Shown here: positions 18,957 through 28,100 of the stretch, in pieces | How positions within the stretch are numbered: position 1 is the stretch's first letter | Layout: the number at the start of each line of letters is the position of its first letter | Source of the DNA: Myroides pelagicus | Lineage (GTDB): Bacteria > Bacteroidota > Bacteroidia > Flavobacteriales > Flavobacteriaceae | Direction: 5' to 3' | Assembly: GCF_009711055.1 (NCBI RefSeq) | Contig: NZ_WMJY01000018.1 | Coordinates: forward strand, 1-64,000 | DNA: 64,000 nt | The notes under the pieces: model-generated | Told to the model about the DNA's origin: nothing | The model's database searches: none | The model's input: the letters and a program-made list of their open reading frames with translations, nothing else | Program-made: the position numbers and the translations under genes

Positions 18957-18978
18957 GCATTCCTAAAAAAAGGAATGC
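18957..18978. terminator. hairpin between convergent genes
   Basis: 8-bp stem (18957-18964 with 18971-18978) with an A6 loop. The T-run is weak on the plus strand, so efficiency is uncertain. Confidence 0.45.
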
Positions 18979-18988
18979 CTCTATAATA

Positions 18989-19189
18989 TTATATTTCAAT
19001 CAGTATTAAAGATCCTTGTAACTCCGGCTTTTCTTTAACGTAACAAGATACCCAACTAACCAATTGATCTACATCATAAGGGAGTAATTGTTTAATAGCT
19101 TTTTGTAGTTCTTTGTAAAACAATGCTGGATCAAAACTTACGTTTTCTAAAATTGTTCTAGCAAATTCAAACATATTAAGCGATTTCAT
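18989..19189 (-). CDS. 66-aa conserved small protein, paralogue 1
   Basis: Chosen start at 19189 (MKSLNMFEF), because it gives exactly the same length and alignment as the neighbouring paralogue; an upstream in-frame ATG at 19231 would add 14 residues. About 60% of residues match the gene at 19436, with shared blocks ENVSFDP, LFYKEL and LLPYDV and a KPEL segment. No signal peptide, membrane helix or cysteine cluster is present; it looks like a small all-helical cytoplasmic protein. Related short proteins occur in Flavobacteriaceae from memory, without known function. It lies convergent to dnaE2, so any link to the mutagenesis cassette is only positional. Confidence 0.6.
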   Translation of the reverse strand: MKSLNMFEFARTILENVSFDPALFYKELQKAIKQLLPYDVDQLVSWVSCYVKEKPELQGSLILIEI

Positions 19190-19405
19190 TTCTATAGTTT
19201 TTCTGTTTTTTTCTATGATAAAAGTAATCATTAGACAAATAATACTAAAACCCCTTTAGATGAATTAATAATTATTTAATAAGATACCTATTATTTATAA
19301 TTTTAACACCAATAGTACATACTAAACTAACTAAAAGTAACGTTAGCTTAATCTATAGTTAATTTTAATTACCAATAAATGCTTACACGATCATTCTAAA
19401 AAAAT

Positions 19406-19431
19406 AAAAGCACTTCTCTCGAAGTGCTTTT
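19406..19431 (-). terminator. terminator of small-protein gene 2
   Basis: Perfect 11-bp stem (19406-19416 with 19421-19431), TCTC loop, A-run on the left that becomes the U-run on the minus strand. Confidence 0.75.
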
Positions 19432-19435
19432 TTAT

Positions 19436-19636
19436 TTATGCATTTAACAAATTTAATGAATCATGTAATTCTGGCTTATTCTTTACATAGCCATTTACCC
19501 ATTTAGAAAGCTGTTCAACATCGTATGGTAATAAATAATTGATCGCTTTACTTAATTCTTTATAAAATAATTTAGGATCGAAACTTACGTTTTCTAAAAC
19601 TAAGCGAGTGTAATCGAACATTGCTCTTGTTTTCAT
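19436..19636 (-). CDS. 66-aa conserved small protein, paralogue 2
   Basis: Tandem paralogue of the gene ending at 18989 (start MKTRAMFDYTR). The blocks ENVSFDPKLFYKEL, LLPYDVEQLSKWV and KNKPEL are shared. It is predicted soluble and helical. It has its own terminator directly after the stop, so the two copies are probably separate transcription units, 246 bp apart, and not a simple operon. The copies have diverged mostly at the ends and in surface-type residues, which suggests both are maintained as proteins. Function unknown. Confidence 0.6.
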   Translation of the reverse strand: MKTRAMFDYTRLVLENVSFDPKLFYKELSKAINYLLPYDVEQLSKWVNGYVKNKPELHDSLNLLNA

Positions 19637-20030
19637 AATAACACTTTTTTCTTTACTACTTGAGTAAATATACTCCTTTTTACAACTAATAATAAATTAT
19701 CATTCAAACTTTAATACAATTTTAGCAACCTCAATAAAAGTAGCTATAAATTATCTTCAATAAATAAAATCCTCGAATAACAAAACCTTGAATAAATCAA
19801 GCAACTTTACATAAAACGATAGAGTTCTTAAATTCTTATTCAAATAAATTAAAAAAACACCTTTTAACTCTAAAGCTCATAACTACTTTAACAAAACACA
19901 TTTTTATCGTCAATAGAATACACTTTTCAAAAAAACAAGTCACAACAACAAGAAGTCCTATCAAGAAAACAAACATAAATACACAGCAGAATATGCTTTT
20001 CAGACCGCAAGTCCCCTAAGAAAATATCAC
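19637..20030. other. AT-rich intergenic region upstream of dapD
   Basis: About 390 bp without a recognisable gene, repeat or RNA. The dapD -7 box follows at 20031. Confidence 0.4.
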
Positions 20031-20038
20031 TATATTTG
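20031..20038 (+). promoter_or_regulatory. -7 box of the dapD operon
   Basis: TATATTTG, a TAnnTTTG match leaving a roughly 110-nt 5' leader before dapD at 20160. Confidence 0.45.
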
Positions 20039-20159
20039 CTTCACATATTCTCTAAACACAATCCTATTTCTCTCTTTCTACTAAAGTTCTAAGTTAGAAA
20101 TCTTGTGCAAGAGATGCTTTAGAATCAAATCAATAATAAAAAATTAGATAAACTCCGTT

Positions 20160-20975
20160 ATGAACAATTTACAACAAGTAATCGAGCAGGCATGGAATGA
20201 TCGATCATTACTACAAAATCAAGATACACAAAATACTATTCGTGAAGTAATTGAACTAATTGACACAGGAAAACTACGCGTAGCAGAACCTTTAAATGAT
20301 GGATGGCAAGTTAACGAGTGGGTAAAGAAAGCAGTGGTGCTATACTTCCCTATCCAAAAAATGGAAACCTTAGAAGCAGGTATATTTGAATACCACGATA
20401 AGATGCCGCTAAAAAAGAACTATGCAGAAAAAGGTATCAGAGTAGTACCTAATGCTGTGGCTCGTCATGGTGCATATATTTCATCAGGTGTTATCCTTAT
20501 GCCTTCTTATGTGAATATCGGTGCTTATGTAGATGAAGGAACAATGGTAGATACATGGGCTACTGTAGGATCATGTGCACAAATCGGTAAAAATGTTCAC
20601 TTATCTGGTGGGGTAGGTATTGGAGGTGTATTAGAACCACTACAAGCTGCTCCTGTAATTATCGAAGACAATGCATTCATCGGATCGCGTTGTATCGTAG
20701 TAGAAGGTGTACGCGTTGGTAAAGAAGCTGTATTGGGTGCTAATGTAGTACTTACTGCTTCTACAAAAATTATTGATGTAACAGGAGATACTCCTAAAGA
20801 AATAAAAGGATATGTTCCTGAGCGCTCTGTTGTTATCCCTGGTTCATACACTAAGAAATTCCCTGCTGGTGAATTTCAAGTGCCATGTGCCTTAATCATC
20901 GGTCAAAGAAAACCATCTACAGATCTTAAAACATCTCTAAACGATGCTCTTAGAGAATATAATGTAGCTGTATAA
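20160..20975 (+). CDS. dapD: 2,3,4,5-tetrahydropyridine-2,6-dicarboxylate N-succinyltransferase
   Basis: 271-residue left-handed beta-helix acyltransferase of the succinylase branch of lysine/meso-diaminopimelate synthesis. It transfers succinyl from succinyl-CoA to tetrahydrodipicolinate. The N-terminal helical domain is followed by hexapeptide repeats (about 100-215) with the family signatures VNIGAYVDEGTMVDTWATVGSCAQIG and GGVGIGGVLEP. Length fits DapD exactly. It heads a cluster with three glycosyltransferase genes (13 bp to the next start). This couples a peptidoglycan-precursor enzyme to surface-glycan genes, though the link may be only positional. Confidence 0.96.
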   Translation: MNNLQQVIEQAWNDRSLLQNQDTQNTIREVIELIDTGKLRVAEPLNDGWQVNEWVKKAVVLYFPIQKMETLEAGIFEYHDKMPLKKNYAEKGIRVVPNAVARHGAYISSGVILMPSYVNIGAYVDEGTMVDTWATVGSCAQIGKNVHLSGGVGIGGVLEPLQAAPVIIEDNAFIGSRCIVVEGVRVGKEAVLGANVVLTASTKIIDVTGDTPKEIKGYVPERSVVIPGSYTKKFPAGEFQVPCALIIGQRKPSTDLKTSLNDALREYNVAV

Positions 20976-20988
20976 GGATCTATCTATT

Positions 20989-21759
20989 ATGAATAAAATC
21001 TCAGGAGTTATAATTGCTTTTAATGAAGAACAGTATATTGAGCAATGCTTACAATCCTTACAAGGAGTAGTCGATGAAATCGTTGTTATTGATTCTTTTT
21101 CCACAGACAAAACAGTAGAAATAGCCCAAAAATACAATGCCCGTGTTATCGAACATGCTTTCATAGGATATACCGATCAAAAGAACTTTGCTAATGATCA
21201 AGCACTATTTGATTACATCCTTTCATTAGATGCAGACGAAGCTCTTAGTGATGAATTAAAACAACAAATCCTTCATATTAAACCAACTATTGATAAATAT
21301 GAAGGATATAGTTTTAATATTTTAAACAACTATTGTGGACAATGGATCAGACATTCAAATTGGTATCCTGGGACAAAAACACGTTTGTTCAATAAAAATA
21401 GAGGTAGATGGTATAGTCCTACAAATTTACATGAGACGATCAAGTTTCAAGATGTTAGTCAGACCAAACATTTAAAAGGAGACTTACTACATTGGGCTTA
21501 TGATAGCTATAGTGAACATCATTCTAAAAATGATCGGTATACAACATTAGCCGCTACTAATTTTGTCAAGTACAAAGACAAAAAAATTCCTGTAATCAAA
21601 ATAGTTATCAACCCATTTTGGAAGTTTTTTAAAAACTATTTTATTAAAAAAGGCTTCTTAGATGGTTTAAATGGTTTTGTAATCTGTTCTATGGCTGCAT
21701 ATTCTACTTTTTTAAAGTATATAAAAATCATAGAACTACAACGAAAAAATAAAATATGA
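20989..21759 (+). CDS. family 2 glycosyltransferase (WaaE/KdtX-like)
   Basis: 256-residue inverting GT-A glycosyltransferase. The N-terminus ISGVIIAFNEEQYIEQCLQSL starts the nucleotide-sugar fold. DSFSTD and the DXD-type metal motif SLDADEA (near residue 84) follow. The acceptor region LLHWAYDSYSEHHSK resembles LPS inner-core WaaE/KdtX-type transferases, which add glucose to heptose or Kdo. There is no clear transmembrane anchor; a hydrophobic C-terminal stretch could associate with the membrane. It overlaps the next glycosyltransferase by 4 bp (ATGA), indicating translational coupling. Donor and acceptor are unknown. Confidence 0.87.
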   Translation: MNKISGVIIAFNEEQYIEQCLQSLQGVVDEIVVIDSFSTDKTVEIAQKYNARVIEHAFIGYTDQKNFANDQALFDYILSLDADEALSDELKQQILHIKPTIDKYEGYSFNILNNYCGQWIRHSNWYPGTKTRLFNKNRGRWYSPTNLHETIKFQDVSQTKHLKGDLLHWAYDSYSEHHSKNDRYTTLAATNFVKYKDKKIPVIKIVINPFWKFFKNYFIKKGFLDGLNGFVICSMAAYSTFLKYIKIIELQRKNKI

Positions 21760-22862
21760 AGATTGGTTTTGACGCTAAGCGATTATTTCACAACAATACT
21801 GGCCTAGGTAATTACAGCCGTGATCTAGTTCGTATTATAAAAAAGTATTATCCAAACAACGATTATATCTTATATAACCCTAAGCCAAAAGCTATACCTT
21901 TTTTCTCAGATAATCACAATTTTAAAGTTATCACGCCTAAAGGGTTAATGAAAAAACTTCACTTTATTTGGAGAACCTATGGTATAGCAAAAAACCCGAC
22001 AACTAAGCAATTGGATATCTATCACGGTCTATCCGGAGAAATACCTATAGGCCTACCGACTAAAATTAAAAAAGTAGTCACTATTCACGATCTCATCTTC
22101 GAACGCTATCCACACTTATATTCCAAGTGGGATAGAAAAGCACACTTTAAAAAATTTAAATACGCAGTCGAGCATGCAGATGCTATCGTAGCTATCAGTG
22201 AACAAACAAAAGCAGATATTGTTCAATACCTAAACGTACAACCCGAAAAGATACAAGTTATCTATCAAGGTTGTGCTCAAGCGTTTAAAGAACAATATAC
22301 AATTGAGAAATTAGAGCAGACCCGTCTGAAGTTTAAACTTCCAAAAGAGTTTGTGTTAAATGTTGGTACTATCGAAGAAAGAAAAAACGCTTTTAACCTT
22401 GTCAAAGCAGTTAAAGATATTGACACAACACTAGTTCTTATCGGTCGTAAAACTGATTATACAATATCAATAGAACAATACATCAAAGCCAATCATATCG
22501 AAGATAAAGTTATATTCCTTCAAGGGGTGTCATTAGAAGAATTAGCTCATATCTACCAGTTAGCTACAATATTTGCTTATCCTTCTATCTTTGAGGGTTT
22601 TGGTATCCCTATTATAGAAGCCTTATATTCGGGTACTCCTGTCATTACGACAAACTCTGGTGTGTTTCCTGAAGCTGGTGGCCCTGATAGCATATATATT
22701 GATGAACAAGATACTGAACAAATTAACCTAGCTATTAGTAAACTATTAAATGACAAATTAATGAGATTACAAATGGCAGAACGAGGTAAAGCATTTGCCC
22801 AAAAATTTAATGATAGAGAAATAGCAGAACATTGGAATAACTTATACAAAAAACTACTTTAA
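21756..22862 (+). CDS. family 4 glycosyltransferase
   Basis: 368-residue GT-B retaining glycosyltransferase. The N-terminal Rossmann half starts MKIGFDAKRLFHNNTGLGNYSR, a mannosyl/rhamnosyltransferase-like opening. The C-terminal donor-binding half includes FVLNVGTIEERKN and the EX7E motif EGFGIPIIE followed by EALYSGTPVI. Translation is coupled to the upstream GT2 by a 4-bp overlap, and the next GT4 starts 1 bp after its stop. It likely builds a lipopolysaccharide core or exopolysaccharide with its neighbours; the sugar is not inferable. Confidence 0.88.
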   Translation: MKIGFDAKRLFHNNTGLGNYSRDLVRIIKKYYPNNDYILYNPKPKAIPFFSDNHNFKVITPKGLMKKLHFIWRTYGIAKNPTTKQLDIYHGLSGEIPIGLPTKIKKVVTIHDLIFERYPHLYSKWDRKAHFKKFKYAVEHADAIVAISEQTKADIVQYLNVQPEKIQVIYQGCAQAFKEQYTIEKLEQTRLKFKLPKEFVLNVGTIEERKNAFNLVKAVKDIDTTLVLIGRKTDYTISIEQYIKANHIEDKVIFLQGVSLEELAHIYQLATIFAYPSIFEGFGIPIIEALYSGTPVITTNSGVFPEAGGPDSIYIDEQDTEQINLAISKLLNDKLMRLQMAERGKAFAQKFNDREIAEHWNNLYKKLL

Positions 22863-22863
22863 C

Positions 22864-23949
22864 ATGACTATTCTTCATCTAAATTTACAAGACGGCTGGA
22901 GGGGTGGTGAGCAACAACTAGCATATTTACTCGTAAATCACCAACAAAGGGGTATAAACTCTATATTAGTATGTAAACCCGATAGTGACTTACATCATTT
23001 TGCTCTTGCAAACAACATCCCTTGTTTCCCCGTGAAAAATAATGGAATTAATAAATTTTCTGCTATCCTTAATGTAAAAAAACTAATTAAACGAAAAAAC
23101 ATAGAACTAATTCATTGTCATGAGTCTAAAGGTCTAAATATAGCCATTGCCATTAAAGCATTATTTCGCGTAAAAAAACCTTTAATTTTACATAGAAGAG
23201 TTGTTTTCCCCATAAAAGGATGGTTTAGTCGAAATATCAAATATAGCGATAAATATATTGATCAAACTATTTGCATTAGTACAGCGGTTCAAAGGGTTTT
23301 TAATCAAACAACAAAAAACAACAAAACTTTAGTAATACCAAGCATGACAGACACCTCTTTTGATTACACAAACACGTTTATATTAAAAGATGAATATCAA
23401 ATTAATACTTCTAAAGTCATAATCGGATACATAGCTGCACTAACTTATGAAAAGGATCATGAAACATTTTTAAAAACAGCTAAAAAAATTCTAACTCAAC
23501 GAGAAGATATTCTTTTTCTAATTATAGGTAAAGGTCCTCTAGAAGCCTCATTAAAACAACTTAGTAAAAAACTAAATATCGAAAACAATGTTAAATTCTT
23601 AGGCTTTGTCCCTAACGCTAAGAAACTTATCCCCGAAATAGACATCTTACTTTTTACTTCTAGGTTTGAAGGCTTTGGTTCCACTATTTTAGATTTTTTT
23701 ATAGCTAAGAAGCCTGTCGTAGCTGTGAAGAACGGTGGGTCAGAAGATGCAATCACAAACGAAAGTACTGGATATTTATGCGAAGCTGGGGATGTCGAAA
23801 AACTAACAGAATACACTCTAGAGGTATTGAATAATCCCCAAAAAACAAACATACTAGTTAATAACGCATACAATTATACCGTAAAAAATTGTTCGATTAA
23901 TGCTGTAAGCCAATTGATTTTAGACACCTATAAACAATGTTTAAAATAA
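22864..23949 (+). CDS. family 4 glycosyltransferase, EX7D variant
   Basis: 361-residue GT-B glycosyltransferase beginning MTILHLNLQDGWRGGEQQL (glycine-rich N-terminal loop). The C-terminal half has IGKGPLEASLKQL and KFLGFVPNAKKLIPEIDI, and a donor motif EGFGSTILD. The second Glu of the canonical EX7E is Asp here, a conservative change that may tune rather than abolish activity. It is the last gene of the dapD/glycosyltransferase cluster, and its 3' end overlaps the convergent deacetylase gene by 9 bp. No terminator was seen between them. Substrates unknown. Confidence 0.87.
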   Translation: MTILHLNLQDGWRGGEQQLAYLLVNHQQRGINSILVCKPDSDLHHFALANNIPCFPVKNNGINKFSAILNVKKLIKRKNIELIHCHESKGLNIAIAIKALFRVKKPLILHRRVVFPIKGWFSRNIKYSDKYIDQTICISTAVQRVFNQTTKNNKTLVIPSMTDTSFDYTNTFILKDEYQINTSKVIIGYIAALTYEKDHETFLKTAKKILTQREDILFLIIGKGPLEASLKQLSKKLNIENNVKFLGFVPNAKKLIPEIDILLFTSRFEGFGSTILDFFIAKKPVVAVKNGGSEDAITNESTGYLCEAGDVEKLTEYTLEVLNNPQKTNILVNNAYNYTVKNCSINAVSQLILDTYKQCLK

Positions 23950-24645
23950 TTTACCAAATCGTAACTTCAATTTAAACTTAAACATAGACTCGTTTCCACG
24001 TACATCTACACGTTGTATTTCATAAGGGTTCTTAAATGGAAATGTATTTACCTTATTACCTATGCGAAGACCATAGGTAATCTTATTCTTCTTGAGTTCG
24101 TCGAAAAAAGAAGATTTTCCTGGCTCCTTTTTCGGAAAATTGCCATAAGGATAGGCTACTGCTGGAAAAACCTTCAGATCATTAGACTCTGCAATCGAAT
24201 AACAAGTGTCAAAGTCCTCCTTCAGCTCCTCATTGGACAGATTAGCATAAGCTCTATGTCTATAAGAATGATGACCTAACTCTATTAAATCAGGTAAATC
24301 CTTCAGTTGTTGTATTGACATAATTGCTTCTTTACCTTCATTCCAATCATCAGTCCCACCAATATAAAAAAATGGAATAAAAAATGTTGCTTTCAATTGA
24401 TACTTCACTAATAGTGGAATAGCATAAAGCATTTGATTGACTGTCACATCGTCAAACGTAATCACGACATTCTTACCCGATAAAGATTCTTTCCCTTCTA
24501 ATTCACTTAAGTGATGAGTTTGATACTTCCTTTCTGTCAAATACTTAAATTGTTCTTCAAGAAAATCTTGATGGATTGTCAATCTCTCAACTTTATCATT
24601 CTCACGTGTTACATTGTGGTACATCAATATTGGAAGTCTTGCCAT
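23941..24645 (-). CDS. NodB-type polysaccharide deacetylase family protein
   Basis: 234-residue carbohydrate esterase family 4 protein. The N-terminus LPILMYHNVTR is typical. NodB motif 1 is VVITFDDVTVN (the usual TFDDG has Val for Gly), and the metal-binding motif 2 is HHSYRH. ATFFIPFFYIG lies between. Such enzymes remove N- or O-acetyl groups from glycans; those without signal peptide, as here, often act on lipid-linked or intracellular glycan intermediates. It is convergent with the glycosyltransferase cluster and overlaps it by 9 bp, so a shared surface-glycan role is plausible but unproven. Confidence 0.85.
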   Translation of the reverse strand: MARLPILMYHNVTRENDKVERLTIHQDFLEEQFKYLTERKYQTHHLSELEGKESLSGKNVVITFDDVTVNQMLYAIPLLVKYQLKATFFIPFFYIGGTDDWNEGKEAIMSIQQLKDLPDLIELGHHSYRHRAYANLSNEELKEDFDTCYSIAESNDLKVFPAVAYPYGNFPKKEPGKSSFFDELKKNKITYGLRIGNKVNTFPFKNPYEIQRVDVRGNESMFKFKLKLRFGKLF

Positions 24646-25086
24646 TTTATTTTTTTAACAAAAATAAGCATAGCACAGCATAAAACAATGTTTAAACTTT
24701 TAAATTCACTTCTACAGTACAATATTCTCTCATCTCATAGAAAATAGTGCAGCGGCAAGCGCGATTTTTTGATTTTTTTTCACGACATTCGCCATGGTCG
24801 GGAAGTGGTCGGGATATGATCGGGATATGGTCGGGACTTTTTATCCTAAAATATCCCGACCATATCCCAAGCACAACTCAATCACTTTTGGATCAAGTCA
24901 AATACATTCAAAATACTTTTTCCCTTTTGGAAAAAAAGTTGATTATTTTAAATTAACTATAGTATCTACTCTTTTCATTCTTTACTCTTTTCAAAAAACA
25001 AACCTGCCTAATCCAGTCGATTTCCAAAGATTTTAGAAAGTCAAATCATAGGTGAATAATAATTTTTAAAATCTTATTTTTTAGAC
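24646..25086. other. repeat-bearing intergenic region upstream of purL
   Basis: About 440 bp with no credible gene. It contains the GGGATATGGTCGGGA inverted/tandem repeats at 24797-24868. The remainder is AT-rich, ending at the purL -7 box. Confidence 0.5.
24797..24868. repeat. GGTCGGGA repeat cluster with hairpin
   Basis: Four direct GTCGGGA/ATCGGGA units in the left part, then a perfect 15-bp inverted pair (24822-24836 with 24854-24868) around a 17-nt loop. GC-rich against an AT-rich background. It could act as a terminator or be a mobile intergenic repeat. Confidence 0.6.
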
Positions 25087-25094
25087 TATTTTTG
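25087..25094 (+). promoter_or_regulatory. -7 box of purL
   Basis: TATTTTTG, a TAnnTTTG match 34 bp before purL. No purine-riboswitch-like structure was recognised. Confidence 0.45.
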
Positions 25095-25128
25095 TGCATT
25101 ACAACAACAACTAAATATTCTTAACGTA

Positions 25129-28100
25129 ATGATTCATTTCTTCGAAAACCCTTCGAGAAAGTTCTACACTGTACAAGTAGAGAACAACTTATCTAATGAA
25201 GATATCCAAAAGTTAAATTGGTTATTTGGCAATGCCAAGCACATCAACGAGAAAACAATCAACGCTAAATTTGTCGGTCCACGTGCTACGATGGTTACTC
25301 CGTGGAGTACGAATGCTGTAGAAATTACTCAAAACATGGGTATCAACGGTATTATTCGCATTGAGGAATTTGTAAAAGCAGAAGACTGTGATACATTCGA
25401 CCCAATGTTATCACAAGAGTTTGAAGCACTACACCAAGACATCTTTACTATCAATATTGCTCCAGAAGCAATTAACTACATTGAAGATATTGCTAAATAC
25501 AACCAACAAGAAGGTTTAGCCTTAAATGACGAAGAGATTACTTACCTAAATGAATTATCTACTAAACTTGGGCGTAAATTAACTGACTCTGAAGTATTCG
25601 GATTCTCTCAGGTTAATTCTGAACACTGTCGTCACAAGATATTCAATGGTACATTCATCATCGATGGAGAAGAACAACCTACTTCTCTATTCAAATTAAT
25701 TAGAAAAACATCTGAAACAAATCCTAATGATATTGTTTCAGCTTATAAAGATAACGTTGCTTTTGTCAAAGGACCTAAAGTAACACAGTTTGCTCCAAAA
25801 TCAGCAGACAAACCAGACTTCTACGCAGAGACTGAATTTGACTCTGTGATTTCATTAAAAGCAGAAACACACAACTTCCCTACTACTGTAGAGCCTTTTA
25901 ATGGTGCAGCTACCGGATCAGGAGGAGAAATACGTGACCGTTTGGCTGGTGGACAAGGTTCACTACCATTAGCAGGTACTGCTATCTATATGACGTCTTA
26001 CTCTCGTTTAGAAGAAAACCGTCCTTGGGAACAAGCGATGGACGAAAGAGCATGGTTATACCAAACGCCTATTGATATCTTAATCAAAGCTTCTAATGGT
26101 GCGTCTGACTTTGGTAACAAATTCGGACAACCGTTGATTACAGGTTCTATCCTTACTTTCGAGCACGAAGAAGACGCTCGTAAACTTGGGTTTGACAAAG
26201 TAATCATGCAAGCTGGTGGTATCGGTTATGGTAAACTTGACCAAGCATTAAAACACAAACCAACAGAAGGTGACCAAGTAGTAATCTTAGGTGGTGAGAA
26301 CTACAGAATCGGTATGGGTGGAGCTGCAGTATCTTCTGCTAACACTGGTGCTTTTGGTTCTGGTATCGAGCTAAACGCTATTCAGCGTTCTAACCCAGAG
26401 ATGCAAAAACGTGCTGCTAATGCTATACGTGCGATGGTAGAAGCTGAACACAACCCAATCGTATCTATTCACGATCACGGGGCGGGTGGACACTTAAACT
26501 GTCTCTCTGAATTAGTAGAAGAAACAGGTGGACACATCAACTTAGACAACTTACCAGTAGGTGACCCTACCTTATCTGCTAAAGAAATCATCGGCAACGA
26601 ATCTCAAGAAAGAATGGGATTAGTAATCGGACAAAAAGACATTGATACTTTAGCGAAAATTGCAGAGAGAGAGCGTGCTCCAATGTATACTGTAGGTGAG
26701 ATTACAAATGATCACCGCTTCACTATTGAGTCTAAGTCAAACGGTGCTAAACCAATGGACTTCGCTATTGAAGATATGTTTGGAAGTTCTCCAAAAACGA
26801 TCATGGATGATAAAACAATCAACCGTGTATATGCTGACTTAGATTACTCTGTAACAAAAGTAGAAGAATACTTAAACCAATTATTACAATTAGAAGCTGT
26901 TGCTTCAAAAGATTGGTTAACAAATAAAGTCGACCGTTGTGTTGGTGGTCGTGTGGCTAAGCAACAATGTACTGGTCCATTACAATTACCATTAAACAAC
27001 TTAGGTGCCATGGCACTTGATTACAAAGGTAAAGAAGGTATAGCTACTACTGTAGGACATGCTCCTATCGTAGCTATCGTAGATCCAGCTGCAGGAAGTA
27101 GAAATGCTATCGCAGAGGCTTTATCAAATATCGTTTGGGCTCCATTGAAAGATGGAATCAAAAACGTTTCTTTATCTGCTAACTGGATGTGGGCATGTAA
27201 CAATGCTGGAGAAGATGCTCGTTTATACAAAGCTGTAAAAGCTTGTTCTGACTTTGCTATCGAATTAGGAATCAATATCCCTACAGGAAAAGATTCATTA
27301 TCAATGAAGCAAAAGTATCCTAACGATGAAGTAATCGCTCCTGGTACTGTTATTATTTCTGCTGCAGCTAACTGTACAGATATTACTAAAATAGTAGAAC
27401 CTACTTTAAAGAAAAACGCTGGTTCTATTTACTATATCAATTTGTCTAAAGACAACTTCAAATTAGGAGGTTCTTCTTTTGCACAGATATTAAACAAAAT
27501 TGGTCAAGAAGTACCAACAATCACTGATGCTACTTATTTTAAAAACGCATTCAATGCAGTACAAGAATTAGTAGCTAACGAACAAATCGCTGCTGGACAC
27601 GATATCGGAAGTGGTGGTTTAGTTACTTCTCTTTTAGAAATGACGTTTGCAGATGTGAACTTAGGTGCTAAATACGACTTAACTCCTCTTAACGAAAAAG
27701 ATACAGTAAAAGCATTGTTCAACGAGAACATTGCACTTATCGTTCAAGCTAAAGACGACGCAACTTTAGAACAAGCATTGGCTGCTAAAGGAGTGGAAGC
27801 TGTGAAGATTGGTACTGCAACAACAGATGAAAAAGTGTCATTCATTAACGGAGCAGATCACTTCGAATTTAGCGTTCCTGCTATCAGAGATACTTGGGCT
27901 AAGACGTCTTACTTATTAGACCAAAAACAAACAAAGAATAACAAAGCAACAGATCGTTATAACAACTATAAAGTGCAACCTTTAAACTTCAGTTTTCCAG
28001 CTCAGTTTGACGGTAAAAAACCTGTGGTTGACGCTTCTAAACCAAGACCTAAAGCTGCTATTATCCGAGAGAAAGGTAGTAACTCAGAGAGAGAGGTTGC

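Noticed and set aside
19189-19231. Longer N-terminus for the first 66-aa paralogue
   Set aside because: The extra 14 residues have no counterpart in the neighbouring paralogue, so the internal start was preferred.
23496-23873. 125-aa ORF antisense to the third glycosyltransferase gene
   Set aside because: Composition is typical of a shadow frame; no family pattern.
24747-24956. Possible 69-aa ORF in the repeat region upstream of purL
   Set aside because: Its sequence is a translation of the GGTCGGGA repeats, with no credible protein pattern or start context.
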